Made by a program: the position numbers and the translations under genes. Of a stretch of DNA of 64,000 nucleotides, positions 35,080 through 44,275 are shown piece by piece (the stretch's first letter is position 1; each line of letters starts with the position of its first letter). The stretch covers positions 1-64,000 of the forward strand of contig NZ_JABFHG010000007.1 in NCBI RefSeq assembly GCF_013112485.1, read 5' to 3'. A model generated the notes under the pieces. That model did no database searches, was not told where the DNA came from, and was given only the letters and a program-made list of their open reading frames with translations. This DNA comes from Roseicella sp. DB1501. GTDB taxonomy: Bacteria > Pseudomonadota > Alphaproteobacteria > Acetobacterales > Acetobacteraceae.

Positions 35080-35271
35080 TCAGCCGCCCGGCTTGCGGAA
35101 GAAGGCGTCGGCGGCGCCGCGATGCGCCTCCTGGCGCGCGATCGCCGCCTCGGCGCGGGCGATCTCGGCCTGCAGGGTGGCGATGTAGCGCCGCAGCTCG
35201 TCGATGTCCCAGCGCTCCAGCATCGCCGGGGTGAAGCCGGCGACCGGGCGTGGACGCTCCTCCTCCATCAT
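35080..35271 (-). CDS. DUF1192 protein
   Basis: 63 residues: MEEERPRP-type acidic start, then MLERWDIDELRRYIATLQAEIARAEAAIARQEAHRGAADAFF, the single amphipathic helix of the DUF1192 family. ATGs at 35271 and 35268; ggagata lies just upstream. Function unknown. Confidence 0.85.
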   Translation of the reverse strand: MMEEERPRPVAGFTPAMLERWDIDELRRYIATLQAEIARAEAAIARQEAHRGAADAFFRKPGG

Positions 35272-35400
35272 CGCGTATCTCCTTTGCCCCACGCCCCCGG
35301 GCGGGCTTTGACCCTGCCGAGGGCCCCCTCTATATGCCAGCCGATGCCGCGTCGGGGATGCCCGGCCCTCCCCGGCTCGCCCCCGAAAAGGTTCGTCCCC

Positions 35401-35973
35401 ATGACCCAACCCCTGATGCCGAAGGCCACCGCCGTGTGGCTGATCGAGAAGACGTCCCTGACCTTCGAGCAGGTCGCGGAGTTCGTCGGCATGCATCCGC
35501 TGGAGGTGCAGGCGATCGCGGATGGCGAGGTGGCGCAGGGCATCATCGGCTACGACCCGGTGCTGAACGGCCAGCTCAGCCGCGAGGAGATCCTGCGCTG
35601 CGAGGCCGACCCGACGGCCCGGCTGCAGATCTCCGCCTCCTCCCTGCCGGTGCCGAAGCCGCGCGGCAAGGGTGCCCGCTACACCCCCGTCTCGAAGAGG
35701 AACGACCGGCCGGACGCGATCGCCTGGGTGCTGCGCCACTACCCGCACCTCACCGACCAGGCGGTCGGCAAGCTGCTCGGTACCACCAAGGAGACGATCG
35801 CCAAGGTGCGGGACCGCACGCACTGGAACAGCGCCAACATCAAGCCGCGCGACCCGGTGATCCTCGGCCTCTGCACCCAGTCCGACCTGAATGCCGCCGT
35901 CGCCGCCGCCGGCGAGCGCCCGCCGGGCCTGCCGGTGCCGCCGCTACACGATGCGGAGGAAAGCCTGGCCTGA
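35401..35973 (+). CDS. DUF1013 (TrcR-like) cell-cycle-associated regulator
   Basis: 190 residues: MPKATAVWLIEKTSLTFEQVAEFVGMHPLEVQAIADGEVAQGIIGYDPVLNGQLSREEILRCEADP and RPDAIAWVLRHYPHLTDQAVGKLLGTTKETIAKVRDRTHWNSANIKPRDPVILGLC. The family is restricted to alphaproteobacteria and has two HTH-like units; I recall it being named TrcR, an RNA-polymerase-associated regulator. The start follows a weak site in ccccATG. It is divergent from DUF1192. Confidence 0.85.
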   Translation: MTQPLMPKATAVWLIEKTSLTFEQVAEFVGMHPLEVQAIADGEVAQGIIGYDPVLNGQLSREEILRCEADPTARLQISASSLPVPKPRGKGARYTPVSKRNDRPDAIAWVLRHYPHLTDQAVGKLLGTTKETIAKVRDRTHWNSANIKPRDPVILGLCTQSDLNAAVAAAGERPPGLPVPPLHDAEESLA

Positions 35974-36008
35974 GCGGCCAGGCGCGGCCGCGGCAGGGAG
36001 GGGTTCTC

Positions 36009-36202
36009 ATACCAGTGGCCCTCATGCGTGACCGCATGAGGGCTCCTCGGACGCTGGCGCAAACCTCCGGTTTGCTCGGGCCTTCGCCGCGTCGTGCGAA
36101 CAGCACGCCTTCGGCATGACGTGCCGTGAGGCGCGCCAAAGGGCGCGACCGGCGGGCTCCGTTCGGGGCCTCGGACCGGACGGGTGACCGGTCCGTTGGT
36201 AT
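36009..36202 (+). repeat. Dispersed intergenic palindrome, family 1 (full copy, 194 bp)
   Basis: The copy begins ATACCA and ends TGGTAT, with a perfect 9-bp hairpin CCTCATGCG-TGAC-CGCATGAGG just inside the left end and GACCGGTCCGTT near the right end. Partial copies lie at 33382-33428 and 56640-56707. It abuts the DUF465 stop codon. MITE-like layout; no target duplication could be fixed by eye. Confidence 0.6.
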
Positions 36203-36372
36203 CAAGCCTCCCGCCGGAGCCTTTCCATCTCCTCCTTCAGTCGCAGCTTCTCCCGTTTCATGCGGGTGAGTTCAGCCTCGTCGGGCCGTGGGCGCGCATC
36301 CTCGTCGTCGATCTGCCGGTCAAGGGCCGCATGCCGCTCCTCGAGGGAACGGAGCCTCGGCGCAACGTTCAT
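36202..36372 (-). CDS. DUF465 (YdcH-like) protein, first copy
   Basis: 56 residues: VAPRLRSLEERHAALDRQIDDEDARPRPDEAELTRMKREKLRLKEEMERLRRE, a helical hairpin with the DUF465 LKxxKLRLKDEIxxL-type end. It is divergent from a second DUF465 gene 134 bp away. Confidence 0.82.
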   Translation of the reverse strand: MNVAPRLRSLEERHAALDRQIDDEDARPRPDEAELTRMKREKLRLKEEMERLRREA

Positions 36373-36505
36373 TCGGCATTCTCCCTGCGCTGTGTGATGC
36401 GCGGACGCGGCCGGCACGGCCGTGCTGTTGCGCCCGCGCGGGGGCATGGTAATGGCGGCGCGGGGGGCATTGCACGTCTCCTTTCATTGCCGAGTGCCCG
36501 ATCCG

Positions 36506-36706
36506 ATGCTGGATGATCGCGAATCCCTGCTGCGCCGGCTGCACGAGATGCGGAGCGAGCATCGCGACCTCGACACGGTCATCGCCCGGCTCTCGGACAG
36601 CCTCACCGACCAGCTCCAGGTGCAGCGGCTGAAGAAGCGCAAGCTGAAGCTGAAGGACGAGATCACCTGGCTGGAAAGCCGGCTGCTGCCCGACATCATC
36701 GCCTGA
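36506..36706 (+). CDS. DUF465 (YdcH-like) protein, second copy
   Basis: 66 residues from the ATG at 36506; a GTG at 36491 would add five. [22 protein letters not shown], then [29 protein letters not shown] is the clear DUF465 signature. A short soluble helical hairpin of unknown role; purE follows 55 nt later. Confidence 0.85.
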   Translation: MLDDRESLLRRLHEMRSEHRDLDTVIARLSDSLTDQLQVQRLKKRKLKLKDEITWLESRLLPDIIA

Positions 36707-36761
36707 CGCGGCGGCCCGGCGGAGGCCGCGCCCCGGCGCAACGGAGAGCCCCGAGACCACC

Positions 36762-37286
36762 ATGACCCCCGAGGAATCGCCTCCCGAGGAAGCAGCTCCC
36801 CTGGCCCCGGCGCCGCTGGTCGGCATCATCATGGGCAGCCGCTCCGACTGGGAGACGATGCGCCACGCCGCCGAGACCCTGGCCGCGCTTGGCGTGCCGC
36901 ACGAGACGCGGGTGGTCTCCGCCCACCGCACGCCGGACCGGCTCTACGACTATGCCCGGGCGGCGCGCGGCCGCGGCCTCCGGGTGATCATCGCCGGCGC
37001 CGGCGGCGCGGCGCATCTGCCCGGCATGGCGGCGGCGATGACGCCGCTGCCGGTGCTCGGCGTGCCGGTGGAAAGCCACGCGCTGAAGGGCATGGACAGC
37101 CTGCTCTCCATCGTCCAGATGCCGGGCGGCATCCCGGTCGGGACGCTCGCCATCGGCCGCGCCGGGGCAATCAATGCCGGGCTGCTCGCCGCCGCCATCC
37201 TGGCGCTGGCCGATCCCGCCCTGGCGGGGCGGCTGGAGGCCTGGCGCGCGGCCCAGAGCGCCGGCGTGCCGGAGTCCCCGACGTGA
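36762..37286 (+). CDS. purE: N5-carboxyaminoimidazole ribonucleotide mutase
   Basis: 174 residues. Class I PurE, moving the carboxyl group of N5-CAIR to give CAIR in purine synthesis. [46 protein letters not shown] holds the phosphate loop and the catalytic His, and [29 protein letters not shown] follows. It overlaps purK by 4 nt (GTGA). Confidence 0.97.
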   Translation: MTPEESPPEEAAPLAPAPLVGIIMGSRSDWETMRHAAETLAALGVPHETRVVSAHRTPDRLYDYARAARGRGLRVIIAGAGGAAHLPGMAAAMTPLPVLGVPVESHALKGMDSLLSIVQMPGGIPVGTLAIGRAGAINAGLLAAAILALADPALAGRLEAWRAAQSAGVPESPT

Positions 37287-38452
37287 ACGCTGCCGGCATG
37301 AGCGATCCCGCCGCGCGCGACCCCTTCGCCGCCCGCTTCCCGCTGCCGCCCGGCGCCACCATCGGCATCCTCGGCGGCGGCCAGCTCGGCCGCATGTCGG
37401 CCCTCGCCGCGGCACGGCTCGGCTATCGCTGCCACATCTACTCGCCCGAGCCGGACGGGCCGGGCATGCAGGTGGCCGCCGCCGCGACGGTCGCGCCCTA
37501 TGAGGATGCCGAGGCGCTGCAGGAATTCGCCGACGCCGTCGAGGTGGTGACCTTCGAGTTCGAGAACGTCCCGGCCGCCGCCCTCGCCGCGCTCGAGCCG
37601 CTGGTGCCCTGCCGGCCCGGCGTCGCGGTGCTGCGGGTCTGCCAGGACCGGCTGCAGGAGAAGACCTTCCTCGAGCGCGCCGGCGTGCCGGTCGCGCCCT
37701 GGCGGGCGGTGCATGACGAGGCCGGACTCGCCGCCGCCATCGCCGAGATCGGCCTGCCGGCGGTGCTGAAGACCACCCGGCTCGGCTATGACGGCCACGG
37801 CCAGGCGGTGCTGCGGCGGCCCGAGGAGGCCGCGCCCGCCTTCGCCCGCCTGGCGCCGAAGCCGCTGATCCTCGAGGCCTTCGTGCCCTTCGCCGCCGAG
37901 CTCTCGGCGATCGCCGCCCGCACCGCCGACGGCGCCGAGGCGGTCTACGACGCGGTGGAGAATCGCCACCGCGACCATATCCTCGACCTCAGCTTCGCCC
38001 CGGCGCGGCTGCCGTCCGAGGTCGCCGAGCGCGCCCGGCGGCACGCCGCGGCGGTGGCGGCGGCGCTCGACCTGGTCGGGGTGCTGGCGCTCGAGCTGTT
38101 CCTGCTGCCGGACGGCCGGCTGCTCGGCAACGAGATCGCGCCGCGGCCGCATAATTCCGGCCACTGGACCATGGATGGCTGCGCCGCCAGCCAGTTCGAG
38201 CAGCATATCCGCGCCGTCGCCGGCCTGCCGCTGGCCGCTGCCGGCCGCCACCACGACGTCGTCATGCGCAACCTGGTCGGGCCGGAGGGAATCGCCCGCT
38301 GGCCAGCCCTGCTGCGCGCCCCCGGCGTGGTGCCGCATCTCTACGGCAAGGCCGAGGCCCGGCCGGGCCGCAAGCTCGGCCATGCCAACAAGCTGCTGCC
38401 CCGCGGCGCCCTGGCTCGCCTCGACGATTCGGAGGCCCTGTCCGGGCTGTGA
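37283..38452 (+). CDS. purK: N5-carboxyaminoimidazole ribonucleotide synthase
   Basis: 389 residues, ATP-grasp enzyme carboxylating AIR with bicarbonate. [28 protein letters not shown] is the N-terminal domain, [19 protein letters not shown] and [14 protein letters not shown] the ATP-grasp core, and [28 protein letters not shown] the signature end. The GTG at 37283 overlaps the purE stop; an ATG at 37298 is possible. Confidence 0.97.
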   Translation: MNAAGMSDPAARDPFAARFPLPPGATIGILGGGQLGRMSALAAARLGYRCHIYSPEPDGPGMQVAAAATVAPYEDAEALQEFADAVEVVTFEFENVPAAALAALEPLVPCRPGVAVLRVCQDRLQEKTFLERAGVPVAPWRAVHDEAGLAAAIAEIGLPAVLKTTRLGYDGHGQAVLRRPEEAAPAFARLAPKPLILEAFVPFAAELSAIAARTADGAEAVYDAVENRHRDHILDLSFAPARLPSEVAERARRHAAAVAAALDLVGVLALELFLLPDGRLLGNEIAPRPHNSGHWTMDGCAASQFEQHIRAVAGLPLAAAGRHHDVVMRNLVGPEGIARWPALLRAPGVVPHLYGKAEARPGRKLGHANKLLPRGALARLDDSEALSGL

Positions 38453-38804
38453 CATCCTGGCCGGATGGGGACTCGAAGCCCCATCCGCAGCAGCCCGAGG
38501 GGGGCGACGCGGCGCGTGACACCACGCCCCGGGGGCCCGCACCCCCTCCCCGACACGCGCCACCAGGCCTGCGGCATGCACCAATGCGGGCCGAGAGAAG
38601 CCTTCCCGATCAAAGCCTTGGTCAACTGTGATGAATTTGCCATTCCGTGCTGTGGCAGCGCCGCCACATTGATGCGGAAATGGTCCATCCGCTCTGCCAT
38701 TGCCCCGCCCCCGATGGTAACTTCCGGTCACGCATCGTCGCGTCCGTATTCAGGGGGACCGGCAGCGTGACGGATCGCTTCTTGGGGATCGAGGAGAGAC
38801 AAGG
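38453..38804 (+). other. Gap after purK; hairpin and ompA leader
   Basis: CGGATGGGG-ACTCGAAG-CCCCATCCG (38461-38486) is a perfect 9-bp stem right after purK, probably a terminator despite lacking a T-run. The remaining 300 bases show no credible gene and must contain the promoter of the OmpA gene, which I could not pin down. Confidence 0.5.
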
Positions 38805-39896
38805 ATGACGCTCAGGAAGGCCCTTCTGGCCGCGACGGTGCTGGCGCTGCCGGTGGCGGCGCAGGCCCAGCCGGTATCCGGGCTCTATGTCGGCGCCGGG
38901 GTCGGCGCGAACTGGAAGTTCGACAGCGAGGGCAGCTACAGCCGCTCGCGGATCTCGACGCTCGGCGCGCCGACGGCCACTGTGGCCGGCCAGGGCCGCA
39001 TCAACACCGAGACCGGCTGGGCCGCGCTCGGCAGCCTCGGCTGGGGCTTCGGCAACGGGCTGCGCGTCGAGGTCGAGGGCAACTACCGGACCAACGACAT
39101 CCGGCGCCTGAAGATCACCGGCGTCCCGAGTTCGCCGGGCGGCGGTTACTACGAAAACTTCGGCCCGATGGTGAACGTCCTCTACGACTTCCGCTTCGGC
39201 GGGCCGATCGTTCCCTATGTCGGCGCCGGCGTCGGCTACACCTGGAACCAGGTCCGCAAGGGCGGCGGGCTCGGCTTCCACAGCACCCAGACCGAGGGCG
39301 CGCTCGCCTATCAGGGCATCCTCGGCGTGGCCTATGAGATGGGCCCGTCGGTGCCGGGCCTCGCCTTCACCCTTGAGGGCCGCTACTTCGGCAGCCAGTC
39401 GCCGAAGTTCGACGACAGCTTCCGCGTCTCGCCGACCGTGTCGCAGCACACCACCTGGAAGCCGGACAACAACAACGTCTCGGTCCTGCTCGGCGTGCGC
39501 TACGCCTTCAACGCCGCGCCGCCGCCGCCGCCGGTCGTCGCGCCCGTGGCCCCGGCCCCGGCCGTCGCCCGCACCTACCTGGTCTTCTTCGACTGGGACA
39601 AGGCGACGCTGACCGAGCGCGCCCGGCAGATCATCGCCGAGGCCGCCGGCGCCTCCCGCCGCGTGCAGTCGACCCGCATCGAGGTGGCCGGCCATGCCGA
39701 CCGCTCCGGCTCGGCCGCCTACAACCAGCGCCTGTCGCAGCGCCGCGCCGATGCGGTCGCGGCCGAGCTGGTCCGCCAGGGCGTGTCGCGCAGCGAGATC
39801 GCCGTCTCCGCCTACGGCGAGACGCGGCCGCTGGTCCCGACCGCGGATGGCGTGCGCGAGCCGCAGAACCGCCGCGTCGAGATCGTCCTCAAGTAA
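38805..39896 (+). CDS. OmpA-family outer-membrane protein
   Basis: 363 residues. A signal peptide (LRKALLAATVLALPVAAQA) precedes an eight-stranded barrel (about 22-240: GLYVGAGVGANWKF, GLRVEVEGNYR, PYVGAGVGYTWN, FTLEGRYF, VSVLLGVRYAF). A Pro/Val hinge (PPPPPVVAPVAPAP) follows, then an OmpA C-terminal domain with YLVFFDWDKATLTERARQIIAEAA, IEVAGHADRSGSAAYNQRLSQRRADAV and NRRVEIVL, which binds peptidoglycan. It tethers the outer membrane to the wall. Confidence 0.95.
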   Translation: MTLRKALLAATVLALPVAAQAQPVSGLYVGAGVGANWKFDSEGSYSRSRISTLGAPTATVAGQGRINTETGWAALGSLGWGFGNGLRVEVEGNYRTNDIRRLKITGVPSSPGGGYYENFGPMVNVLYDFRFGGPIVPYVGAGVGYTWNQVRKGGGLGFHSTQTEGALAYQGILGVAYEMGPSVPGLAFTLEGRYFGSQSPKFDDSFRVSPTVSQHTTWKPDNNNVSVLLGVRYAFNAAPPPPPVVAPVAPAPAVARTYLVFFDWDKATLTERARQIIAEAAGASRRVQSTRIEVAGHADRSGSAAYNQRLSQRRADAVAAELVRQGVSRSEIAVSAYGETRPLVPTADGVREPQNRRVEIVLK

Positions 39897-39924
39897 TCGG
39901 ACGTTCCCGCACGGAGAGTTGGGA

Positions 39925-39954
39925 AAGGGCGCCGCAAGGCGCCCTTTTCTTTTG
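39925..39954 (+). terminator. Terminator after the OmpA gene
   Basis: AAGGGCGCC-GCAA-GGCGCCCTT followed by TTCTTTT; a textbook intrinsic terminator. The rest of the spacer to 40171 shows nothing recognisable. Confidence 0.9.
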
Positions 39955-40171
39955 GCGCTGCTCGACAAGGGTGATCGTCGAGGCCGGGATTTGGATGAAC
40001 CACCTCAAGGCCGGTCATGAGGCTGATGAATCAGCGGACTGCAGCGTGGCGATTCAGCTACTACCTGGCCGGTGTCCTTGGCTGGCAGCGGGCCATGCCA
40101 GGATAGGGTTCAATGGGCGGCTGCGGCTGGACCGGGCCTTGATGACAGGATGGCGAAGGAGGTGCGCCCCG

Positions 40172-40756
40172 ATGCTGACGCTCTATCTTGCCCCCGGATC
40201 AAGCTCGATGGCACCGCATATCGCGCTGCGCGAGATCGACACGCCGTTCGAGATACGCGCCTTGTCCTTCGCAAGGCGTGAGAACCGCAACCCCGCCTAT
40301 CTGGCGATCAACCCCGAGGGCAAGGTGCCGACGCTTCTCGTCGAGACCCGCCCGCTGACCGAGGTCGCCGGAATCCTGTTCTACCTCGCGCGACGCTTCC
40401 CGGATGCTGGCCTTCTGCCGGACAACGATGTCGAGTCGGAAGCAAAGGTTGTCTCCTGGATGTCGTTCCTTGCTGCAACGGTCCACCCTGCGCGGCGGCA
40501 AGGGGTCGAGGCCGCTCGCGCCGTCTACGGGTTTGTCGAGCGGCGGCTGGACGGCCGCAAGTGGGTGGTCGGTGAACGCATGTCGATCGCCGACATCCAC
40601 CTGTTCCGCCTCTTCTGGCGCTTCCGCAACGCGGCGCGCTCGGCAACGGAGGAGTTCCCAAGCCTACTGGCCCACCATGACCGGATGCTGGCTCGGCCTG
40701 CGGTGAGGACGACGTGCGAAGTGGAGGCGGCAATCGGCTACGAACTGCCAGCCTGA
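40172..40756 (+). CDS. Glutathione S-transferase family protein
   Basis: 194 residues from the ATG behind gaaggaggtg; the upstream open frame is not coding-like. The thioredoxin-like N-terminal domain has LTLYLAPGSSSMAPHIALREIDTPFEI (Ser in the active-site turn), NPEGKVPTLLVE with the cis-Pro, and LTEVAGILFYLARRFPDAGLLP. The helical C-terminal domain has WVVGERMSIADIHLFRLFWR. Closest to bacterial beta-class GSTs; substrate unknown. Confidence 0.88.
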   Translation: MLTLYLAPGSSSMAPHIALREIDTPFEIRALSFARRENRNPAYLAINPEGKVPTLLVETRPLTEVAGILFYLARRFPDAGLLPDNDVESEAKVVSWMSFLAATVHPARRQGVEAARAVYGFVERRLDGRKWVVGERMSIADIHLFRLFWRFRNAARSATEEFPSLLAHHDRMLARPAVRTTCEVEAAIGYELPA

Positions 40757-40804
40757 ACAGCATCTTCCGACATTCCCCACACCTGGGTGGAACAACGCAA
40801 TTTC

Positions 40805-41407
40805 TTACGGTCCTCCCCTGCCGCCTTGGTGCCGGGCGCGCAGGGCCCTGAGCGCCGCCGCATCATCCACGTCCCGCAGCCGCCGCAGCAGCGCGACGGG
40901 ATGGCCGCCGCAATTCCGCAGCGTATCAGCCAGCGCATGCTCGCTCGACCAGCGTACCCCGGCGAAGGGCGCGGGCGGCCGGCGCGGCCCGAAGCCGACC
41001 AGCCAGTAGCCGCCATCCTCGGCCGGGCCGAACACCGCTCGCGCCCGCCCGAGCGCGCGGAAGGCCGCGGCGATGTCGGCCGGCCCAAGCTCCGGGATGT
41101 CGCAGCCGACCAGCACCGCCCGCCGGTGCCGCGCCAGTGCCCGGCCCATGCGCTGGCCGAGATCGCCGCGCCCCTGCGGGTGGCAGGGCAGGCCGGCCCG
41201 CAGCCCTGCCGGCCAGCGTGCCCGGTCCGGCGTCACGGCCAGCTCGCAGCGCCAGCGCCGGTCTCGCCCGAGCGCGCGGACCAGCCGCTGCAGCTCGCCG
41301 CGATGGAAGCGCAGCGCCGCCAGCGCGCCGACCTCCCGCGCCAGCCGCCGCTTCACCGTGCCGTGCCGCGGGGCGCGGGCGAAGAGGATGAGGGTGTCGC
41401 CCCGCAT
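40805..41407 (-). CDS. TIGR04282-type glycosyltransferase (DUF2064)
   Basis: 200 residues. A nucleotide-sugar transferase fold: GDTLILFARAPRHGTVKRRLAREVGALAAL, then QRMGRALARHRRAVLVGCDIPELGPADIAAAFRALG and VFGPAEDGGYWLVGF. Family DUF2064/TIGR04282 is linked to arsenosugar synthesis in some bacteria. Here it is paired with the TIGR04283-type gene just upstream on the same strand, but no arsenic genes are visible, so the product is open. Confidence 0.85.
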   Translation of the reverse strand: MRGDTLILFARAPRHGTVKRRLAREVGALAALRFHRGELQRLVRALGRDRRWRCELAVTPDRARWPAGLRAGLPCHPQGRGDLGQRMGRALARHRRAVLVGCDIPELGPADIAAAFRALGRARAVFGPAEDGGYWLVGFGPRRPPAPFAGVRWSSEHALADTLRNCGGHPVALLRRLRDVDDAAALRALRARHQGGRGGP

Positions 41408-41417
41408 CGCCGCGCTC

Positions 41418-41457
41418 AGAGCGGATCGCGTTCGGATGGAACCATCTGAACACGTGA
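41418..41457 (+). repeat. Dispersed intergenic palindrome, family 2
   Basis: AGAGCGGATCGCG then GTTCGGATGG-AA-CCATCTGAAC, a 10-bp imperfect hairpin. Related AGAGCG-headed palindromes lie at 43402-43448 and, as a tandem repeat, at 58313-58452. It sits between the two glycosyltransferase genes. Confidence 0.5.
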
Positions 41458-41508
41458 CGATGCCCGCAAGACAACAGGATGGAGCATGCTGCGCGAACCC
41501 CTGTGAAC

Positions 41509-42219
41509 CTAACCGTAGAGCCGCTGGATCAGCCGCGGCGGCAGGCCGAGGAAGAAGAGGGAGAGGCAGAGCAGGTTGCGGGCGGAGCGGCGGCGCCAGC
41601 CCTCCCGCCGCCAGCGCGCCGCCGAGGTGAGGGCGGCGACCGGCAGCCCGACCAAGCGGCGCCGGCCGATGCGGCGGACGAGATCGACATCCTCCATCAA
41701 CGGGATCGGCCGGACGCCGCCGAGCGCATCGTGGAAGGCGCGGGAGAGCAGCAGCCCCTGATCGCCATAGGGCAGGCCGAGCCGGCGGCAGCGCCAGGCG
41801 ACCAGCCGTTCCAGCCGCCGCGCCGCCGGCGCCGGATCGTCGAGGGCGAAGGCGAAATACCCGGCCCGGCCGGCATTCCCGGGCGCCGCCATGAAGCCGC
41901 GGGCGATGCCGGACCAGCCGGGGGCGGGGCGGGTATCGGCATGCAGGAAGAGCAGCCAGTCCCCATTTGCCGCCCGGGCGCCGGCGGCGAGTTGCGGCCC
42001 GCGGCCGCGCGGCGCCTCGATGACGCGGCAGCCGGCGGCGCGGGCGACGGCCACGGTGCCGTCGCGGCTGCCGCCATCGACGAGGATGATCTCGGCCACG
42101 GCCTCGGCCCGCGCCTTGGCACAGGCGGCCAGCACCGGGCCGAGCGTGGCCGCGGCGTTCAGGGTCGGGATGACAATGCTCAGGCTGCGGTCCGGAACGG
42201 GCGGGCGGGCATTAACCAT
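41509..42219 (-). CDS. TIGR04283-type family 2 glycosyltransferase
   Basis: 236 residues. GT-A fold with LSIVIPTLNAAATLGPVLAAC, IILVDGGSRDGTVAVARAAGCRVI (DxS nucleotide-sugar site), GDWLLFLHADTRPAPGW (DxD-like HADT), YGDQGLLLSRAFHDALGGVRPIPLMEDVDLVRRI and a C-terminal hydrophobic helix LLCLSLFFLGLPPRLI. It forms a pair with the DUF2064 gene. Confidence 0.88.
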   Translation of the reverse strand: MVNARPPVPDRSLSIVIPTLNAAATLGPVLAACAKARAEAVAEIILVDGGSRDGTVAVARAAGCRVIEAPRGRGPQLAAGARAANGDWLLFLHADTRPAPGWSGIARGFMAAPGNAGRAGYFAFALDDPAPAARRLERLVAWRCRRLGLPYGDQGLLLSRAFHDALGGVRPIPLMEDVDLVRRIGRRRLVGLPVAALTSAARWRREGWRRRSARNLLCLSLFFLGLPPRLIQRLYG

Positions 42220-42293
42220 TCGTTCTCACGATGTTCTTGACAGCCCCTGATCCATGCCGGCAAGGTGTGAACGAACAGAAAGGGAACGCTGGC

Positions 42294-43403
42294 ATGCCGG
42301 ACGGTCTCTCCCCCATGGCCGGGCTGCTGGCGCCGCGCAAGGGCCGCGGCGCCGTCTCCAACCCCGCGGTGCGCTTCGAGAGCACGGCGCGGGAGGCCTT
42401 CGACGATGGCTGGGGCAGCCTGGCCGATTTGTCCGATCTGCCGCCTCTGCCGACCACCCTGCTGAAGGAACGGTCGCGCAGCGCGCTGACCTACAACGAC
42501 AGCCCGGATATCGGCTTCGATCGCTCGCTCAATCCCTATCGCGGCTGCGAGCATGGCTGCATCTACTGCTATGCCCGGCCGAGCCATGCCTATCTCGGCT
42601 ACTCGCCCGGCCTCGATTTCGAGACCCGGCTGCTGTTCAAGCCCGAGCTGCCGGCGCTGCTGGAGAAGGAGCTCAGCCGCCCGGGCTATGTGCCGCGGCC
42701 GGTCGCGCTCGGCGCCAATACCGATCCCTACCAGCCGGTGGAGCGCAGCCTGCGCCTCACCCGGCAGGTGCTGGAGGTGCTGGAGCGCTTCGGGCATCCG
42801 GTGACCATCGTCACCAAATCCGCCGGCGTGCTGCGCGACCTCGACATCCTGACCCGGATGGCGCGGCGCAACCTGGTGCATGTCTGCCTCTCCGTCACCA
42901 CGCTTGACCCGAGCCTGGCGCGGCGGATGGAGCCGCGGGCGGCCGCGCCGCTGCGCCGGCTGCAGGCGATCCGCGCCCTGGCCGAGGTGGGGGTGCCGGC
43001 GGGCGTGCTGGCGGCGCCGATGATCCCCGGGCTGAACGACGCCGAGCTGGAGAGGATTTTGTCCGAAAGCGCCGCGGCCGGCGCCACCCGCGCCGGCTAT
43101 GTTCTGCTGCGCCTGCCGCTCGAGATCGCGCCGCTCTTCGAGGAGTGGCTGCGGACGCATGTCCCGGACCGTGCCGCGCGGGTGCTGGCCCTGGTGCGGG
43201 AGACGCGCGGCGGCCGGACCTATGACAGCCGCTGGGGTCTGCGGCAGACCGGCATCGGCGCCCATGCCGACATGCTGGCGCGGCGCTTCCGGCTGGCGGC
43301 GACGCGGCTCGGCCTGCTCGGCACCAATGCGCGCAGCCAGCCGCTCGATTGCAGCCAGTTCACGCCGCCGCGGGCGGAGGCGCGGCAGCTGGCGCTGCTC
43401 TAG
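42294..43403 (+). CDS. Radical SAM protein (PA0069/SplB-like)
   Basis: 369 residues. The iron-sulfur motif CEHGCIYCYARPSHAYLGYSPGLDFE (CxxxCxYC) lies near 85. LGANTDPYQPVERSLRLTRQVLEVLERFGHPVTIVTKSAGVLRD and VCLSVTTLDPSLARRMEPRAAAPLRRLQAIRAL follow. This is the PA0069 family, often annotated as DNA photolyase/SplB-like without proof. The ATG at 42294 was chosen over 42231 because gggaacgct-like spacing and conservation begin there. It is divergent from the glycosyltransferase. Confidence 0.88.
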   Translation: MPDGLSPMAGLLAPRKGRGAVSNPAVRFESTAREAFDDGWGSLADLSDLPPLPTTLLKERSRSALTYNDSPDIGFDRSLNPYRGCEHGCIYCYARPSHAYLGYSPGLDFETRLLFKPELPALLEKELSRPGYVPRPVALGANTDPYQPVERSLRLTRQVLEVLERFGHPVTIVTKSAGVLRDLDILTRMARRNLVHVCLSVTTLDPSLARRMEPRAAAPLRRLQAIRALAEVGVPAGVLAAPMIPGLNDAELERILSESAAAGATRAGYVLLRLPLEIAPLFEEWLRTHVPDRAARVLALVRETRGGRTYDSRWGLRQTGIGAHADMLARRFRLAATRLGLLGTNARSQPLDCSQFTPPRAEARQLALL

Positions 43404-43448
43404 AGCGTGATCGCCTGAGGTGGACTCACCGAAAGGCGTGACTCACGC
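43402..43448 (+). repeat. Dispersed intergenic palindrome, family 2
   Basis: AGAGCGTGATCGCCTGAGGTG-GACT-CACC..AGGCGTGACTCACGC: an imperfect palindrome starting inside the stop codon of the radical SAM gene. It has the same AGAGCG head as at 41418 and 58313. Confidence 0.5.
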
Positions 43449-43729
43449 GGTCAAACAACGGCCTGGACACTGAATACAAAGGCTGGTGGCCTGAGAGTGA
43501 CGTCCGAAGGACTTTTCGATCAGGACACTAGGGTCCGGCTTGACGATGCACGGGCGCCGGATCTCCCGCTCCATCCTGGCCGGCGGCCTTTCCCCGGGTC
43601 CCGCCGGCCGGCCCGCCCCTCTCGCATCCCCCCGATGCGCGGCCGGGCGGGGTGCACGGCACTGGCATCCCCCCCCGCCGGTGCCGTGCATGATGGAAGG
43701 CCGTACCCCCCTGCCTCATGCAGGCGGCG
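43449..43729 (-). terminator. Spacer with a large hairpin, terminator of the cupin gene
   Basis: TGCACGGCACTGGC-ATCCCCCCCC-GCCGGTGCCGTGCA (43653-43690) is a 14-bp stem downstream of the minus-strand cupin gene. No T-run follows. No gene is visible in the rest of this spacer. Confidence 0.5.
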
Positions 43730-44143
43730 TCAGCCTTTCTCCTCGGTGAAGAAGGGGCGGCCATCGGCGAAGATGTTGGGCCGGAGGAAGATGCCGAGGA
43801 TCGTCGCCCCCTCCTTCCCGGCCCAGGCGACATGGGTGTTGCCCTCCGGCCGCCAGACGAACTGGCCGGGCAGGCACTCGCCCTCCTCGTCGACGAAATG
43901 CCCCTCCAGCACATAGGTCTGCTCGATCGCCGTGTGCTCATGCAGCGGCACCACGGCACCGGGCTCGAGCCGCATGAGCAGCGTCGCCATGCCGCTGCCA
44001 TCGGTGTAGAGCGTCTTGCAGCGGATGCCCGGGAACTTGGTCTCCTCCCAGGGCATGTTGGGCACGTCGAGGAAGACCGAGCGCGGCGAGGGCTCGTTGG
44101 CGGTCAGCCGCCGGCGCATCGGTGTCTGGGCCCCGTCGGGCAT
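43730..44143 (-). CDS. Cupin-domain protein (ChrR/ARD-like)
   Basis: 137 residues: FLDVPNMPWEETKFPGIRCKTLYTDGSGMATLLMRLEPGAVVPLHEHTAIEQTYVLEGHFVDEEGECLPGQFVWRPEGNTHVAW. The cupin metal site is HEH, E (E in EQTYVLEGH) and H in NTHVAW. It resembles the cupin_7 group shared by ChrR and acetylacetone dioxygenase-like enzymes. Substrate unknown. Confidence 0.85.
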   Translation of the reverse strand: MPDGAQTPMRRRLTANEPSPRSVFLDVPNMPWEETKFPGIRCKTLYTDGSGMATLLMRLEPGAVVPLHEHTAIEQTYVLEGHFVDEEGECLPGQFVWRPEGNTHVAWAGKEGATILGIFLRPNIFADGRPFFTEEKG

Positions 44144-44275
44144 GGACGCATCCCTTTTGTTCTCGTTGGCGCGGGAAGCGTACCGCGCGCCGGCCGGCGC
44201 GGCCAAGCCGCTTGCGCGGCGGCGGGGGCGCGGCATAGCGTGACGGCATCGAAACACCCGGAGAGGTCAGCCATC

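Noticed and set aside
40805-42219. Arsenic-resistance cluster
   Set aside because: Only the two glycosyltransferase families named for arsenosugar synthesis are present; no arsenite methyltransferase, ArsR or pump is nearby.
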